DNA from: Aduncisulcus paluster
Lineage: Eukaryota > Fornicata
Assembly: GCA_024181965.1 (NCBI GenBank)
Contig: BQXS01010965.1
Coordinates: forward strand, 1 to 31,385
Direction of reading: 5' to 3'
Length of the DNA stretch: 31,385 nucleotides
The stretch's first letter is position 1, and each line of letters starts with the position of its first letter. Both the position numbers and the translations under genes were made by a program. This document shows, in pieces, positions 9,701 through 22,436 of the stretch. The notes under the pieces are model-generated. The model saw only the letters and a list, made by a program, of their open reading frames with translations. It made no database searches and had not been told where the DNA came from.

Positions 9701-12700
9701 TTGCAAGTCCTTGTCTCCCCTTCTAAGAGTCCAAGAAAGATTCGTGATACACCCAGTATAAAACCGAGTAAGTCGTACTCACTCCCCTCTCCAACCATTA
9801 TTTCAATGGATAATGAAGAGAAGACTAAAGCCTCAAAGTTAAAGAAGCAATTAGATAGAGAAGAAGAAGATATTTCTGTCGTGGAGCCTTCCGATGTGAA
9901 AGGATCGTGGAAATCAACAGATCCATCGGCATTTCCTTTCCCTTTTGATTCCATTGATGGATTCAATCCGAAAGATCCTAGTTCCCTGCCATTGCTCTCA
10001 TCTCCTGCTCTCTTGTCGCTGTTTTCATCCTATTCTCATCAACCTTCATCAGCTCTCTCGCCACGTGGTATGCTATTTCGTCAACGACCGGGGTCCAGGC
10101 GGGCACAGTTTAAGCAGAAGGCCCAGATGCGAAGACTTGTTGACAAGATGAAGTATCTTAACGCAATGTACATGATCAATCACAGCCACTATGGGCATCG
10201 AGGCATCGCCAAGGATATCTATGGTCGTCCTCAGAAAAGCAGCGGGCTGAATAATGCTCATAGCCAGTCTCAATTATCCTCAGAAAGCTCCTCTTCTGTT
10301 CATAGTGGATCATCTGGTATTTTTTCAATTTTTGCACAGGGCTTGGCTCCAGGTTATAAACCTTTTAGCAATTATTCTAATCCCAATGCTGCTGAAAGAA
10401 GTAGAATGGACGTTTTGAATGGACCAAGACACGACATTAGAGGTTCACAGCGGAGTGCTGAGGATGAAAGCTTCGAAATGGTTGGATCCAGCGGTAAAGA
10501 TAGTTCAAGCGAACTGAAACGAAAGAGCACGCCTGGTGGGATGTATGGAAGACACTCGAGCGGCGCTTTCCCACTTTCACATCAACCTTCTCTTCTCTCC
10601 CAATCTGAGGAAGGGTCATCAACCAATGAACAAGAACCCGACTGGATGCTGAATGGGATGCATGTTCCCAAAGATCTTGTCAAGGGGTTGTCTCTTGATT
10701 GGAAACAAGATGATTTCGAGTTTTTACTGCTCCCTTCTCACCCACATATGCGTGTTAGAGAAAGCAAAATGCCTTTGTGGGCTCGTGTTGCCCTTGCTAA
10801 TCGAGACAAGGATCCTGACGCTGCTCTTGACGCTGATTTTGAATCCTTAGCTTCTGCAGCCGCTCTTCAAGGTGATATTAATGCCGAAAGTGAGAAACTT
10901 TTCCACCAATTTCGTTCATTAATGGTTAGGATGGGATCCAGAGCTGATGTTCCCGATGATTATTATGATACAAGTGCCTCTGGAAGTGAAAGGATGGGAG
11001 ATGGGAAGAGAACAATGACAAAGCACAAGAGCAAAGGTTGGGTTGGTCGATTCGGAGGATGGGGAGGAAGAGAAGAAGAGTGGAGAATGAAATGGCGTTC
11101 TATGTTACAGCAATCGATCGTTGAAGGCAAGATTGATCCAACCAAGATTACAGATCTTATGAAACAGATGAGACGAGAGGAAAGTGAACTTCGTCTCCAA
11201 AGGAAACTCTCTCAGAAACGTTTAAGAGGCGGGGAACAAACAGGATCGGGAGATGACTCTGATCAAATTGATGAATATGATTTGGATATTGAGGGTCTCT
11301 CTGAGGATGACGGTCAACCCATTGTCACCCCGCGTAAAGGTGTGTCATTCGCAATGTTTGATGTTGTCCATCGATACACACCTCCCCCAGGATCTGTGAT
11401 GTCCTCTCTTGACTCTGATGTTTCTCTTAGTGACCCTAGTTCGATCAGTGATGATCTCTCTGCTGAGGGTGGATATAGTGATGAAGATTATGGGAATCAG
11501 GTGGACAAGGATTTGATTGCTAAGTATTCACAAATGGTTGATTTGAATGATCTCTTGAATGATGATGAAACCAAATTCTTCAATCTTAAAGGCGATGATG
11601 AATTGGCCGTGTCTCCTCCTCGATTCTCCGATGAAGAGGACAGGATGAGTTATAGCGATCCTCTGAGTTGTATAGGAGGGTGTGGAAGTGAGGACGAAGA
11701 AGATGATGAGCTGTGGCAGAAACAGAAAGAGATCCAGCGCCAACTTCGGGAGGAAATGTACCGTGCAACCGCCGATATGATCGAAGGATGGGAACCACCC
11801 TCAGATCGACGAGATATAAAGAAGATCGATAACAATCTCATTAGCAACTCTGAACATTCCTATGACTCTTATGACGAATATGGATCAAGCGATGTTCCTT
11901 CGCATCAGAACATCGGTAATGATATCAAGAATCATCCGAGTCCCATTTCTTCCCCTAAAAAGCATCGTCATGAGTCCAACCACAGAAAACCTTCATCAAA
12001 AAACGAATCAGCGAGTCAGGCAGACTCAAATATTGGATCTTCACATGAAGAATCTGATGTATCATGCTCAAACGAAGAATCCCACTCTAAGATTGAGGAC
12101 CGTGGTATTAAATCGGATAGAAAGCCAAAGATTACTGAAGATCGGGCTGATGATCAATCTGAATATGAATATTATTCCGAAGAAGAAGACTCAAGTTTTG
12201 ACAGAGACCACGGGAAAAGAAGATACATTCGACCTGGTGATGAGGAATGGGAGAGTATTGACGAGGAAACTCTTGAATTATTGGAAGAAAGCGAGGAAAT
12301 ATTCGAAAGTGGGACGAATAGCGATGAGTTTTCATTCACATCCATTGATCGTAGTAGTCCTTCACGGTCAGATGAAAGTATGGTATCAAGGATGCTGAGG
12401 ATTCAGAGGAATAATATTCGTCGGAAGGAAAGAGGGAGTAGTGACAGTTTTGCCATGGATAATTCAGACAACAAGTNNNNNNNNNNNNNNNNNNNNCGAA
12501 GAAGAAGACTCAAGTTTTGACAGAGACCACGGGAAAAGAAGATACATTCGACCTGGTGATGAGGAATGGGAGAGTATTGACGAGGAAACTCTTGAATTAT
12601 TGGAAGAAAGCGAGGAAATATTCGAAAGTGGGACGAATAGCGATGAGTTTTCATTCACATCCATTGATCGTAGTAGTCCTTCACGGTCAGATGAAAGTAT

Positions 12701-15700
12701 GGTATCAAGGATGCTGAGGATTCAGAGGAATAATATTCGTCGGAAGGAAAGAGGGAGTAGTGACAGTTTTGCCATGGATAATTCAGACAACAAGTTCTCA
12801 TCGAGAGACGATGATCTTCTTGCAGATCTAGATGAAGAAATTAGAATGAGAGCGAATGGAGAGCTTGTTAGCGATGAAGAATCTTCATCTCCTGTTCGAT
12901 TCCTCTCAAAAACTCAGATCGGACCAGATACAGGTCTGATTGGAATGTTCGAGAATAGTCTGAGTGAAAAAGATGAGATTAGATTCTATAATCGTTCAGT
13001 TTCTCCACGGCCTGGCTCTGAAGATCCCCCTACTGGATCCTCTGATGGATTTATGTTGTCTGAGAAGTCAGATCTGCCATCTTTTCCTGATTTATATGAT
13101 CCCAATGCTCCCAGACCTGCATCCCCTGGAACCCGCTCTAAGCAACGATTTGAGGAGATTCAAAGGATGAAGGATGAGAAATACGAGCTCATGCGTGACG
13201 TGTGTGAGTTTTCAAGTATTCCAGAATCGCAATTGGGAGAGATTCAATTTTACAATCTGGATATCTCTGATCCCTACTCTGATGAAATGTCCTTGCTTCC
13301 CGGATCAATGACTGGTTCTGATATTTATAGTAACCACAATTGTCTCGACCTCGAGCTGTCAGATCCTCCTCCCTGGGTTGGAGAAGGGAGTGAGTACGAC
13401 TTACTCTCTTTCTCTGATGATGAAGGGAGTTCTGCCCGAGAGAGGGATATTGAACGTCAGACAGCTCTGGGGCATCTCATTCAAGGTGATGCCAAGCCAT
13501 CGAGAAGTTCCAAGAACTTATTGAAGACCTTACTTGGACAGAGTGACGATGATGATGATAAGAATGACTCAGATGTTAGTAGTTCGACAGCTAGAAGATC
13601 GAAGCAGGATTCAGTCCTTGATACTGATAAAGATGCTGACCTTTTACACCAATATAACGATTTATTTGATCGGAATGATGAACTATCCTCAGAATATGAA
13701 TACGAATATGAAGAAATAACAGCGAGTGTGAGTGAAATGGGGAACAAATCGCCCACTCAAAATAACTCTGACGCAGATGAAAGTCCTGTGAGAAAACATC
13801 GAAGAAAACATAAGACAAGAAGAAAGAAACGGGTCAAAAACAAAGCAAAGAGCAAGGAAAAGGCTGCTAAATCTAAATCCATGATTCCTCCGCTGCCGAA
13901 ATGGCTTGTATTAATCATTGTTAAGGGGAAAAGGAAGATAGAATCTAAGAAATGGAGGGGAGTGAGCCAGGAGAAATGGCACAAGTTCGTTGGTTGGAGA
14001 AGGGAGTGAGTACGACTTACTCTCTTTCTCTGATGATGAAGGGAGTTCTGCCCGAGAGAGGGATATTGAACGTCAGACAGCTCTGGGGCATCTCATTCAA
14101 GGTGATGCCAAGCCATCGAGAAGTTCCAAGAACTTATTGAAGACCTTACTTGGACAGAGTGACGATGATGATGATAAGAATGACTCAGATGTTAGTAGTT
14201 CGACAGCTAGAAGATCGAAGCAGGATTCAGTCCTTGATACTGATAAAGATGCTGACCTTTTACACCAATATAACGATTTATTTGATCGGAATGATGAACT
14301 ATCCTCAGAATATGAATACGAATATGAAGAAATAACAGCGAGTGTGAGTGAAATGGGGAACAAATCGCCCACTCAAAATAACTCTGACGCAGATGAAAGT
14401 CCTGTGAGAAAACATCGAAGAAAACATAAGACAAGAAGAAAGAAACGGGTCAAAAACAAAGCAAAGAGCAAGGAAAAGGCTGCTAAATCTAAATCCATGA
14501 TTCCTCCGCTGCCGAAATGGCTTGTATTAATCATTGTTAAGGGGAAAAGGAAGATAGAATCTAAGAAATGGAGGGGAGTGAGCCAGGAGAAATGGCACAA
14601 GTTCGTTGTTCGTAAATCTGGAAGGAGCTGGAGTATCAACTCGAGGAATAGAAAGGTTCGAGAAGAGAAACGGTGGAGAAAAATTGAAGAAAACAAGAAA
14701 ACAAGAGATGAAAATCCAGATATGGTTGTTTCTGGCATCGAATTACTTGGAGGAAAAGGATTTCCATCCATTGTTCCAATAGATTCTTCTCTCTGCGGGT
14801 TGATTTCTCGGTTTAACAGGTATAAATTGCAACAAAAAACGAATCAAATTGAGATGGATTTTATACCTGACAACAAAAAACTTGTGAACAAACATCAAGC
14901 AAAAATTATGTCTCGTCTCGAACAATTTTCTTTGTCTGGATGTGATTCTGTTCATGACGAAGATCCAATGGTTGCTAACATCCCTTGTTTATTCCCGACT
15001 GTGTTCACAACTCATTCGGTTCCCCTCGGATCCAGGGTTCCATCCGCAATCAAACGTCTCCTTAATGATAATTCCTCGCTTCCTTCCGTGTTTGTGTCTC
15101 CATTCACAACATTTAGATTGGAGCCCCTGTTATTTCATGCACACACTCTTGAACCACCGTCATATCTCACGAGGACTCAGTACCACGAATATAAGAAAAT
15201 GGAAAACGATGGGTTCAGTGTAATGACGGTTGGAGAACGGCGAGAGTTGAAGAAGGGAACTGTCACGGGATTGGGTGGAATTGATCCAAAGCCTTCGACT
15301 GCTGCTGTGTCAAGGAAGTCATCTAAGTGGAATGCCTTCCGCCAAGGTCTTGGAACCAGTGGTAATTCAAGTTTTGATAGTGATAACATGCCAAGCAGTC
15401 GGTCTACCATTACGTCACGATCTTCCACAAGCAGGGCTGGATTGGAGCCCTCAACATCCAAGTCCAGTGCCTCCTCCCTACTTCGCATAGTGGAGACTCC
15501 GTCTTCCATCTCTCACATATTTGATCACCACTCTTTCTTGGATAATAATGTGCTTCGGTTGGGAAGAGTAACGAGGAAATGTCTCAGTCTGGATATTGGT
15601 AGTGATCATATATCTTCTGATAGCTTACTTCAACACTCTCCAGTCTTTTTCAATGGCATTGGTGTTGATGGAACATTGGATGAATCTGGTCACAATGTTG

Positions 15701-18700
15701 CTGGTCGTGAAAGAGTTCCTCTGGGGTCACGGATGCACTCAAGAAGAGGAAGCGATGGTGGAATATTCTGCCAGTTTCTTGTTGAGCAGGTCATCTTTGA
15801 GGAGAGAGAGAGAAAAGAGCGAAAACAAGAGAAAGTACTTGGGATGAACGCAGTGCCAATGAACAATGGGTATGAACATGAAGAGAAAGAACCTAATGAC
15901 CAATTGACATCATTTCAGAAGATTCCAGAACCTTTTCTTTCAAGCGAAGAACTTGACAAGAATCTCCTGCCTCTCCCTGTCGTTGCGTCGTATCCATTGG
16001 ACACTTTATTTGGAATCCTTGCCGATCACTCTCACGATGAAAAAGACGAAGACAGCGATGAGACTTCAACCACAAGTGTTACAATGTCTCAGGAGGTCCA
16101 TCTTGCCGCGCCAAGTTACAATGCCCATTCCTTCCAGGATCAGGACAACCCATTGTCAAGCAGGGATGAAAAATCTTTACGAGCAGTTATCTCTTCTGCG
16201 AGACCCTCGGGTGTGGATGATCTTCCGACTCAAAACGCAGGACAAGTTCCTCTTGCTCCGATTTTAAAGCTCCGTCTGGAACTTACCTTGATGTACGACG
16301 AACATATCTTTGATGAAGTTATCGCAAAGAAAGTGTTTAAGGTTATCGCAAAGAATCCAGGTCCCCCTGTCAAGAAGAACTTGCCCATAACAGGCAGAGG
16401 GGTGACTTTTGTGAAGGATAGGAGTAGTACATCCAGACCGCAAATCATTGAAAAAGAGGAGCTTTGGACACATGTCATTAATTTGTCATTCTATCGTATT
16501 GTTCAAGAGCGATCTAATCCCATTTCTAATTATATTCCATTTATTCCCCTTCGAAACCGAAATCAAAATGGATCTTCTGATTCAATGGATCCCTCAAGAC
16601 GTCGTTCTTCTGTTTCAAGGCCTTCCAATGATTTATTCTCAAAATTATCCGAAAATAGAATCGGTATTGAAGAACCTATTCTCGTTTGCGTTGGTGATTT
16701 CTCCGACTCCCCTCCTTCACCTGCTTCCTTTCCCTGTATTCCCCATGTGTGTCGTATTGAGCGAGGTCAGATTGGATTTGTGGACATGATTGCAAGGGAA
16801 ACATGGATGAGTGATCCAGGTATTTGTCTTATGAATCCCCTCAAGGAAATTGTGAGTGAAGTTGTGAACAATGTTCTGGTCAAAAGGAAACGAAAGAAGG
16901 CTGAATTGGAAGATATTGGGATCCCTGATGGTCCGAATGCTCCTCTTGTATTAATTGAGGAAGAAAAAGACATGGAAAGTATTTCAGAGGAAGAAACGAA
17001 GAAATCAGTTGATCATGACTCGAATAATAGGGATATAAATGAGGATAAAATGGACTCTAAGAGAGATGGAACTACGTCCAAGGTTCATTCATTCAACTTA
17101 TCTATTCCTGTTCCTTCCTCTTCCCATCTTATCGCAGAAAGAAATATGTCGGCCAGGAAAGAGGGTCATCGAACAACATCTCGGGCTGCATTCAAACGAA
17201 TCATTGGATTCCCTGTTGATGACATTCAGGCCTCATCCAGCGATAATATTCGTTCTGTGTCAGAGGTTGTGAAACAAATGTTACGGTCACCTGAAGAACT
17301 CGACGCAAATTCCGTTGAATCGTACTTGGAATTTACTTCTTCAGAACACATGCAAATGTTAATTTCTCTGATCGAAAAGCTCCAAGGAATGACCTGGAGA
17401 GATGTGTGGGCCATTGGTCAACAGGTAGAACAACAAACTTCTCAGAAAGGGATTAAAAGGACTGATATTTCAAGATCAGCAAGAACAAAGTCTGGATCAT
17501 CCCAATTGCAGAGGGATTTCAGTAAGTTCCAGGAATGGGAGAAAATGAGTGAGGGAATACTGGTTCTTCCGCCTCAAATATCTTTGTCTGGACAGCCTGA
17601 AGCTCCTTTATTCCTCCTCCAGGTCACATTTTTACTGTTTCTCTCCAAATTCGTGGAAGCTCAGTATTCATTGCCAAACCGAGGAATGTTCCTGTTTGAA
17701 GATTCTAAATTTAGCTCATCTTTCTCCTCTATTTATAGTTTGGATTCATCAATTCCATTTAATGGACCATTATTGCTTGGAATGCCCTCTCTTGAGACGA
17801 TCAATGCATCCACATCTAAACTAATATTATCTCAAATTCGTGTTGAAAGTGTTGTGAGTTCCTTTAGAAAGAAGCTTGAGGAACAAGCCAGGCGATTTGA
17901 GGTAGAACGTCTTCGTGCGCGATCGAGATATTTACTCTCTAAATGTGGATATCTCAATGATAAAGAATTTGGATATCTCATGACAAGTTATAAATGGATG
18001 ATTCGTAGCGTATTTAGTACCATTTCTTTGAGGAAACATCTATTCTTATCCCAAGAAAGAGAGATTCAATTACAACAAAAGGCTCAAAAGGAAGGGCATG
18101 TTTTACCTCAAATCTTCTCTCAGCGTTCAGTTGATAAACTCTCGCTTCAAATTGCTGCACTATGGCAACTCCCATCCTTTTTGTTTATCTGTGAATGCAT
18201 CACTGGAAATGGAAGGAGTGGAAATGGAGGAAGTATTCCAGACACCTCTGAGCTGAAGAAGAAGAGGAACGAGGAATGGAGAATCCAAATGGCATTCGAT
18301 GCAAAGCATGGCAGTGCTAGAAAAGACACTGACAAAATTCCACCCCAATCCCTTGCCTCTCCATCAGGTCTGCCAGATAGAAGGGCTTCTGAAGCTGATA
18401 TTGTCTCCTTGCAGGAAAGCACGCCGAGGACACTCTGCAAGACTCTACGAGAGAAGGAAATCGATCGTATTACTGCTCGAATGGGATGTTTGTTGACAAT
18501 CCAGAACGATTATCTCACTTCACAAGCGGAAGTACCTTTGGCGAGTTCACTTGCTTCATTCTCACCCTCTTCAATTCCAATCCATACTTCGCATGCCCTC
18601 ACTTTCCTTGGACTTGTCGTGCGTGGGGCAAGACAGTTCGGTGAGAGGGGTACGATTAGTCCTCTTGACCTTGCAGTTGCCAACGGATATACTGTGCCTC

Positions 18701-21700
18701 AGGACCACCAAGAAATGGACGCAAAGAAAAGGAAAGAGGCAAAGAAACGTCGCAAAGAGCGTAAAAAAATTCTCAAGATGAAGAATGGCCCTAAATCATC
18801 CTCTTCAAAACCGACAACCAAGAAAGAATTTAGTTGCCCTGTCAATCCTTCAATAGATTCATATGTATTGACTGTTATCACTGAAGATGACTCTCAAGAT
18901 GATGGTGAGGGAACTAAGACGGCGGAGAAAGGAGAAACGTCAAAAGGGGAGGATTCTGATAAACATTCCGAGGAAGATGAAGAGGAAGAGGAAGAGGAAG
19001 AAGAGGATGAGATCAACCAAGATCTTATTTCAGAAGACAAGAACAATTCTGATGATTTAATTGATAATATTAATTCTCCATTGGAATCAGAGTCTTCTGA
19101 TTTTGTTGATAAGACAAAGAAAAAACCCCGTGTACCAACCATTCCTCTCCCTCCTTCACTTCCCTTGGGTTCCGTTCGACCAAGAGCAATGTCTGTTCTC
19201 ATCCAGGGCTCTATCTCGAAACGAACTACCCCTTCTCAGAATTTATTCCCGTCCGAGAAATATAAATATTCACCTCCACCTCCTCCAAAACACCATCTTT
19301 TATCCTCATCTTATATGTCACTTGTCAAGCGAACTCATGATTTGATGTTATGTGAGCTTGAACTTCGAATATTCCTTGCCAAAGTATTGGCTGAGAATGT
19401 CCGTCAACACATACATAAGGCCCCTGCAGATCTTGAGTATGTTCCAATCGAGGACGATAAGGAAAATGACCTGGTGAAGCCCTCGGATCAACAAAGCCAT
19501 AAACCTCTTTCTAAGGAACTTGTAAATGCGTTGGAGACCAAGAAATCGAGGAAGAGCAAACGCCGTATTTCTTGGAAATTCTCTGGAACTGTGAACCGTC
19601 AAAGTCGTTCACATTCGAGGTCGGGGTCAGTAACCTCTGTAACGAGCGACACTAATGAACCTAAACCAAAAATGACTCCTGTTTATTCCTCCATCGATTT
19701 CATCTTTCCCAAGACTTTACCCTCGATGGAAGAGAATTTCGTAGAGTTCTGTGTGTCCAAGATATCTGAAAACCAGCATCGGCAGTTGTATTACCTTCCC
19801 TTTCGGTACGGGACCTCCATCACAGGTACCATGAACATGTCCACGATGGAACATGAGGAAATTGATGAATTGGATGATATTTATAACGAAGAGAAGTATG
19901 ATAAGGAAAAGAAACGTTTCCAGGGTAAGAATATGGTTGAACTGGAGGAAGAAATTGCATGGGCTGCATGGGAGGAGAAGAAAAGGAAGAGATCTGAACG
20001 ACTCTCTGCAAGAAAAAGGAGGAAAAGCGTCGACAGTTCCCCAAGATCTCCTCATTCACCAAGTAGCAGTAGCAACAGTAACATTCCTCTTTCTCCTTCG
20101 ATCAGCCCTGCTCAAGTTGATGACCTTCCTCATATTCCCTTGTTGGTGCAGACATCTCCTCAAGGGGTTGAAGAGATTGCTCCTCTTCCTCTTGCTGCAG
20201 AGTTTGATGATGGATTGGGCGATGATCCGATGTTAACTCCACCCTCGAAGATCCCATCAATTTCTACACTGCCATTTGATGTTCAACAAAAAAGAATCAT
20301 CGGTGACGCCATGGCCAACGGCAGGATGGGTGCTTTTAGTGCTTATCTGGATGATTTTAGACTTCATCACAGTTCTATTCTGTTAAATAAGATAATTCTT
20401 GAAGAAATGAGGGCCGAGGAAAGGAAAGCTGAGGAAGAGATGGAGTTAAAAATTCTACAAAGTGTGACTAAGGCTGCTAAAGTTGGAATTAATCCCCTTT
20501 TAATCTCTCAAGGTCTTTTTGTCACCCAGGGAATTGATATCACAGATATTGAAAAGGAGCAAACAACCTCCATTGATGATCTTAACCTTGGGGGCTACAG
20601 CCTTGTGATATCTGATTCCCCTGTGGAAATGGGAGAGGAGAATGAAGAACCCGAAACTCCACGAAACACAAATCCCAAATCCTCTGAAATTACCGTGTTA
20701 TCCGAGTTTACTCCGAATGTGAGTGCTCTTCTTCATGATATTTCGACCAATCCCCTTGATGATACATTGACTGATGGCACCCCCTGTCACTCAAGGACTG
20801 TGTTTGGAACAGAAGAATCATTCTTCTCCGGTAAGACAGAAAGAGATGTTGATGAATTGAGTCTTTTAGCTACTCCCATTGTTTTGAGTGCTGGAGGAAT
20901 CTTGTCTGGTGTTGGGACTGAATGTAGAGCTAATCGGAAGGCATTCAAGGATGTTGATGAGTTTGTTGCAAAGGCATCCGATAGTGGATATCGACTCGAT
21001 CCATCCCATCCACTGTTCCACAATGATGGCCATGTCTTTGTGAAGCTTGAACAAGCAGAATTGCAACGTAAAAGGCAAGAAGAGGAGAGATTATTGTTGG
21101 AATTGGAAGCTCAGAAAGAGAAAGATCGCTTCAAGCAATCTCTTCAACTCTCTTCGGCTTCACTTTCATCAATTGAACTTCCAATTTCAAGAGATATCCT
21201 ATCTGCTCGGGTTGTATCTAAATCAAAGAATATCGGTGATAAAAACTCCCTTATCTCGATGTCGGCTTCATTAGCTATAAAAAGCAGTCGAGGTCCATCA
21301 GAATCGGTCAAAAGCACTCCTCGACTTGATTTAACATCTACAACTCCCGTCCGAGTCAAGGCTAGAACCTCTTCTTCATCGAAATTTATTAATGGATTGA
21401 GTGGAGAAAAGGTATCTGTTCATCGGGGTACATTTGGGGAGAGAACCACGCCTCTCAGAGGACTTTCTATGAAGGATTTACTTGATCCCATCACTCCATC
21501 CAAACCGATTGGTTCAGAAAAGACGGATAATGCAATAATTTCAGATGGAATCGATCATAAGACTCCCAAGGTGCTTGATAATGGTACAGATCAGTCTATT
21601 TCTGGTCACAAGAGTCCAAGAGATGATGCGATTGATTCCGGATCTTTTGTAACTCAACCTTCGTTCGGTTTTTCACTCCGAACATCGAAACGATCTCATG

Positions 21701-22200
21701 CCCGTAAACTTCAGTCGTTACGTTCGAGAACTCAATCAATCCGTAATCAAGTTGGTAGATTTGGGAGAAAAGTCAGAGAGATGAGCGATGTGATTGGCGG
21801 AGATCCCATGTCAAGAAAAAGCTCAACGATAGAGAAACCATCAATTGCAAAACATGGGCGTTCTTCTTCTGCATTATCCACATCGTCTTCAGTGTCTGAA
21901 GCAAGCAAGAGGGCAAAAAGTAAGTTAGAACTCGGACCAAAAAAACAAATGGCTGCAATCGAAGATGGTATTCGAAAGAAACTCACACAGGATCCTTTGC
22001 AAGGGAGATATCAGTATTTATTGGATAACAAGGATCGAAGCTCCATTATTTTGGCTGGAAGTACACGTCAAGATGGTGTGCATAGTAGTTTGGCGACGTA
22101 TAAAAGAGAAAAAGCTCCCAGTATTGATGCTCTTGGAATGTCTAGGCGAACCAAGCCTAGCGGACCTCCTGGATTGTTGCTACGAAGTCCCGTGAAATAG
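6749..22200 (+). CDS. Giant unrecognised protein, propeller-like N-terminus and long disordered body; frame broken by two duplications in this assembly
   Basis: As given, the frame breaks at a 20-N gap (12477-12496) and at a 616-bp tandem duplication (13376-14608). Each shifts the frame by one (319 and 616 nt), and removing both restores one frame of about 4838 codons from ATG 6749 to TAG 22200. Residues 1 to about 510 show repeated short beta-strand blocks (LLIFGLSNGWTIVYS, MLLIGYSSGTLVSID, MTVVIGHTNGNLTLC) like a divergent WD40-type propeller. The next 2000 or so residues are Ser/Asp/Glu-rich and probably disordered, with charged helices (nt 11040-11230) and a Lys/Arg cluster (nt 14404-14500). 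Downstream are ordered islands (nt 14500-15200, 16250-16900, 17280-18200), a Lys/Arg-rich stretch (18715-18785), an acidic run (18965-19015), an NLS-like KKRKRSERLSARKRRKS and a helical segment (20280-20480). A nuclear scaffold is a guess; no family is recognised. Confidence 0.7.
12178..12476 (+). repeat. 299-bp direct repeat, left copy, ending at the N gap
   Basis: It is identical to 12497-12795 at every base compared, and both copies encode the same acidic stretch of the giant protein. It stops exactly where the N run begins, as expected if two contigs with overlapping ends were scaffolded without merging. Confidence 0.9.
12477..12496. other. Assembly gap of 20 N
   Basis: Twenty undetermined bases lie between two identical 299-bp blocks. 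The round length and the flanking identity point to a placeholder gap of arbitrary size and not a measured one. True missing sequence is probably zero. Confidence 0.95.
12497..12795 (+). repeat. 299-bp direct repeat, right copy, starting at the N gap
   Basis: This is the second copy of 12178-12476. After it the coding frame continues (DNKFSSRDDD), which the left copy cannot do because it runs into N. This copy is therefore the one that joins onto the rest of the gene. Confidence 0.9.
13376..13991 (+). repeat. 616-bp perfect tandem duplication, copy 1
   Basis: This unit is followed directly, with no gap, by an identical unit at 13992-14607. Shadow translations in several frames are identical between the copies, supporting full identity. 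The unit length is 3n+1, so reading out of copy 1 into copy 2 shifts the frame and meets TGA at 14007-14009. Confidence 0.9.
13992..14607 (+). repeat. 616-bp perfect tandem duplication, copy 2
   Basis: Copy 2 carries the continuing frame: after HKFV it goes on to VRKSGRSWS and stays open for about 7.6 kb. Copy 1 instead diverges to GWRRE and stops. Joining the sequence before copy 1 directly to copy 2 restores the gene. Confidence 0.9.
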
Positions 22201-22436
22201 AGATTCATTAATGGAAATTTTGATATTTTCTTAGAATAAAGTTGAATATATTGATTTTGGTTGTGATCTATGCCTTTATATTACCGCTATTATGAGATTA
22301 TTATTGATTTAAAAGATTAAATTTCCTTATTTGAGTCAATATACCGACGGGATTATGAAATTAGGTTTTGATTCCAATTAAAAACATATCACAGATTTTA
22401 TTACTCTTATATCCTTTCATATCGATAAATATTTTA

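Noticed and set aside
12441-12654. Short frames spanning the N gap
   Set aside because: They are built across undetermined bases and duplicated flanks, and do not represent real proteins.
18965-19015. Glu-rich run as a possible expanded repeat
   Set aside because: GAA and GAG are mixed with GAT, so it is an ordinary acidic tract of the giant protein and not a pure microsatellite.
22368-22436. Hydrophobic extension of the nitroreductase, possible signal peptide
   Set aside because: It starts at TTG and not ATG, and the AT-rich DNA gives hydrophobic codons by chance.
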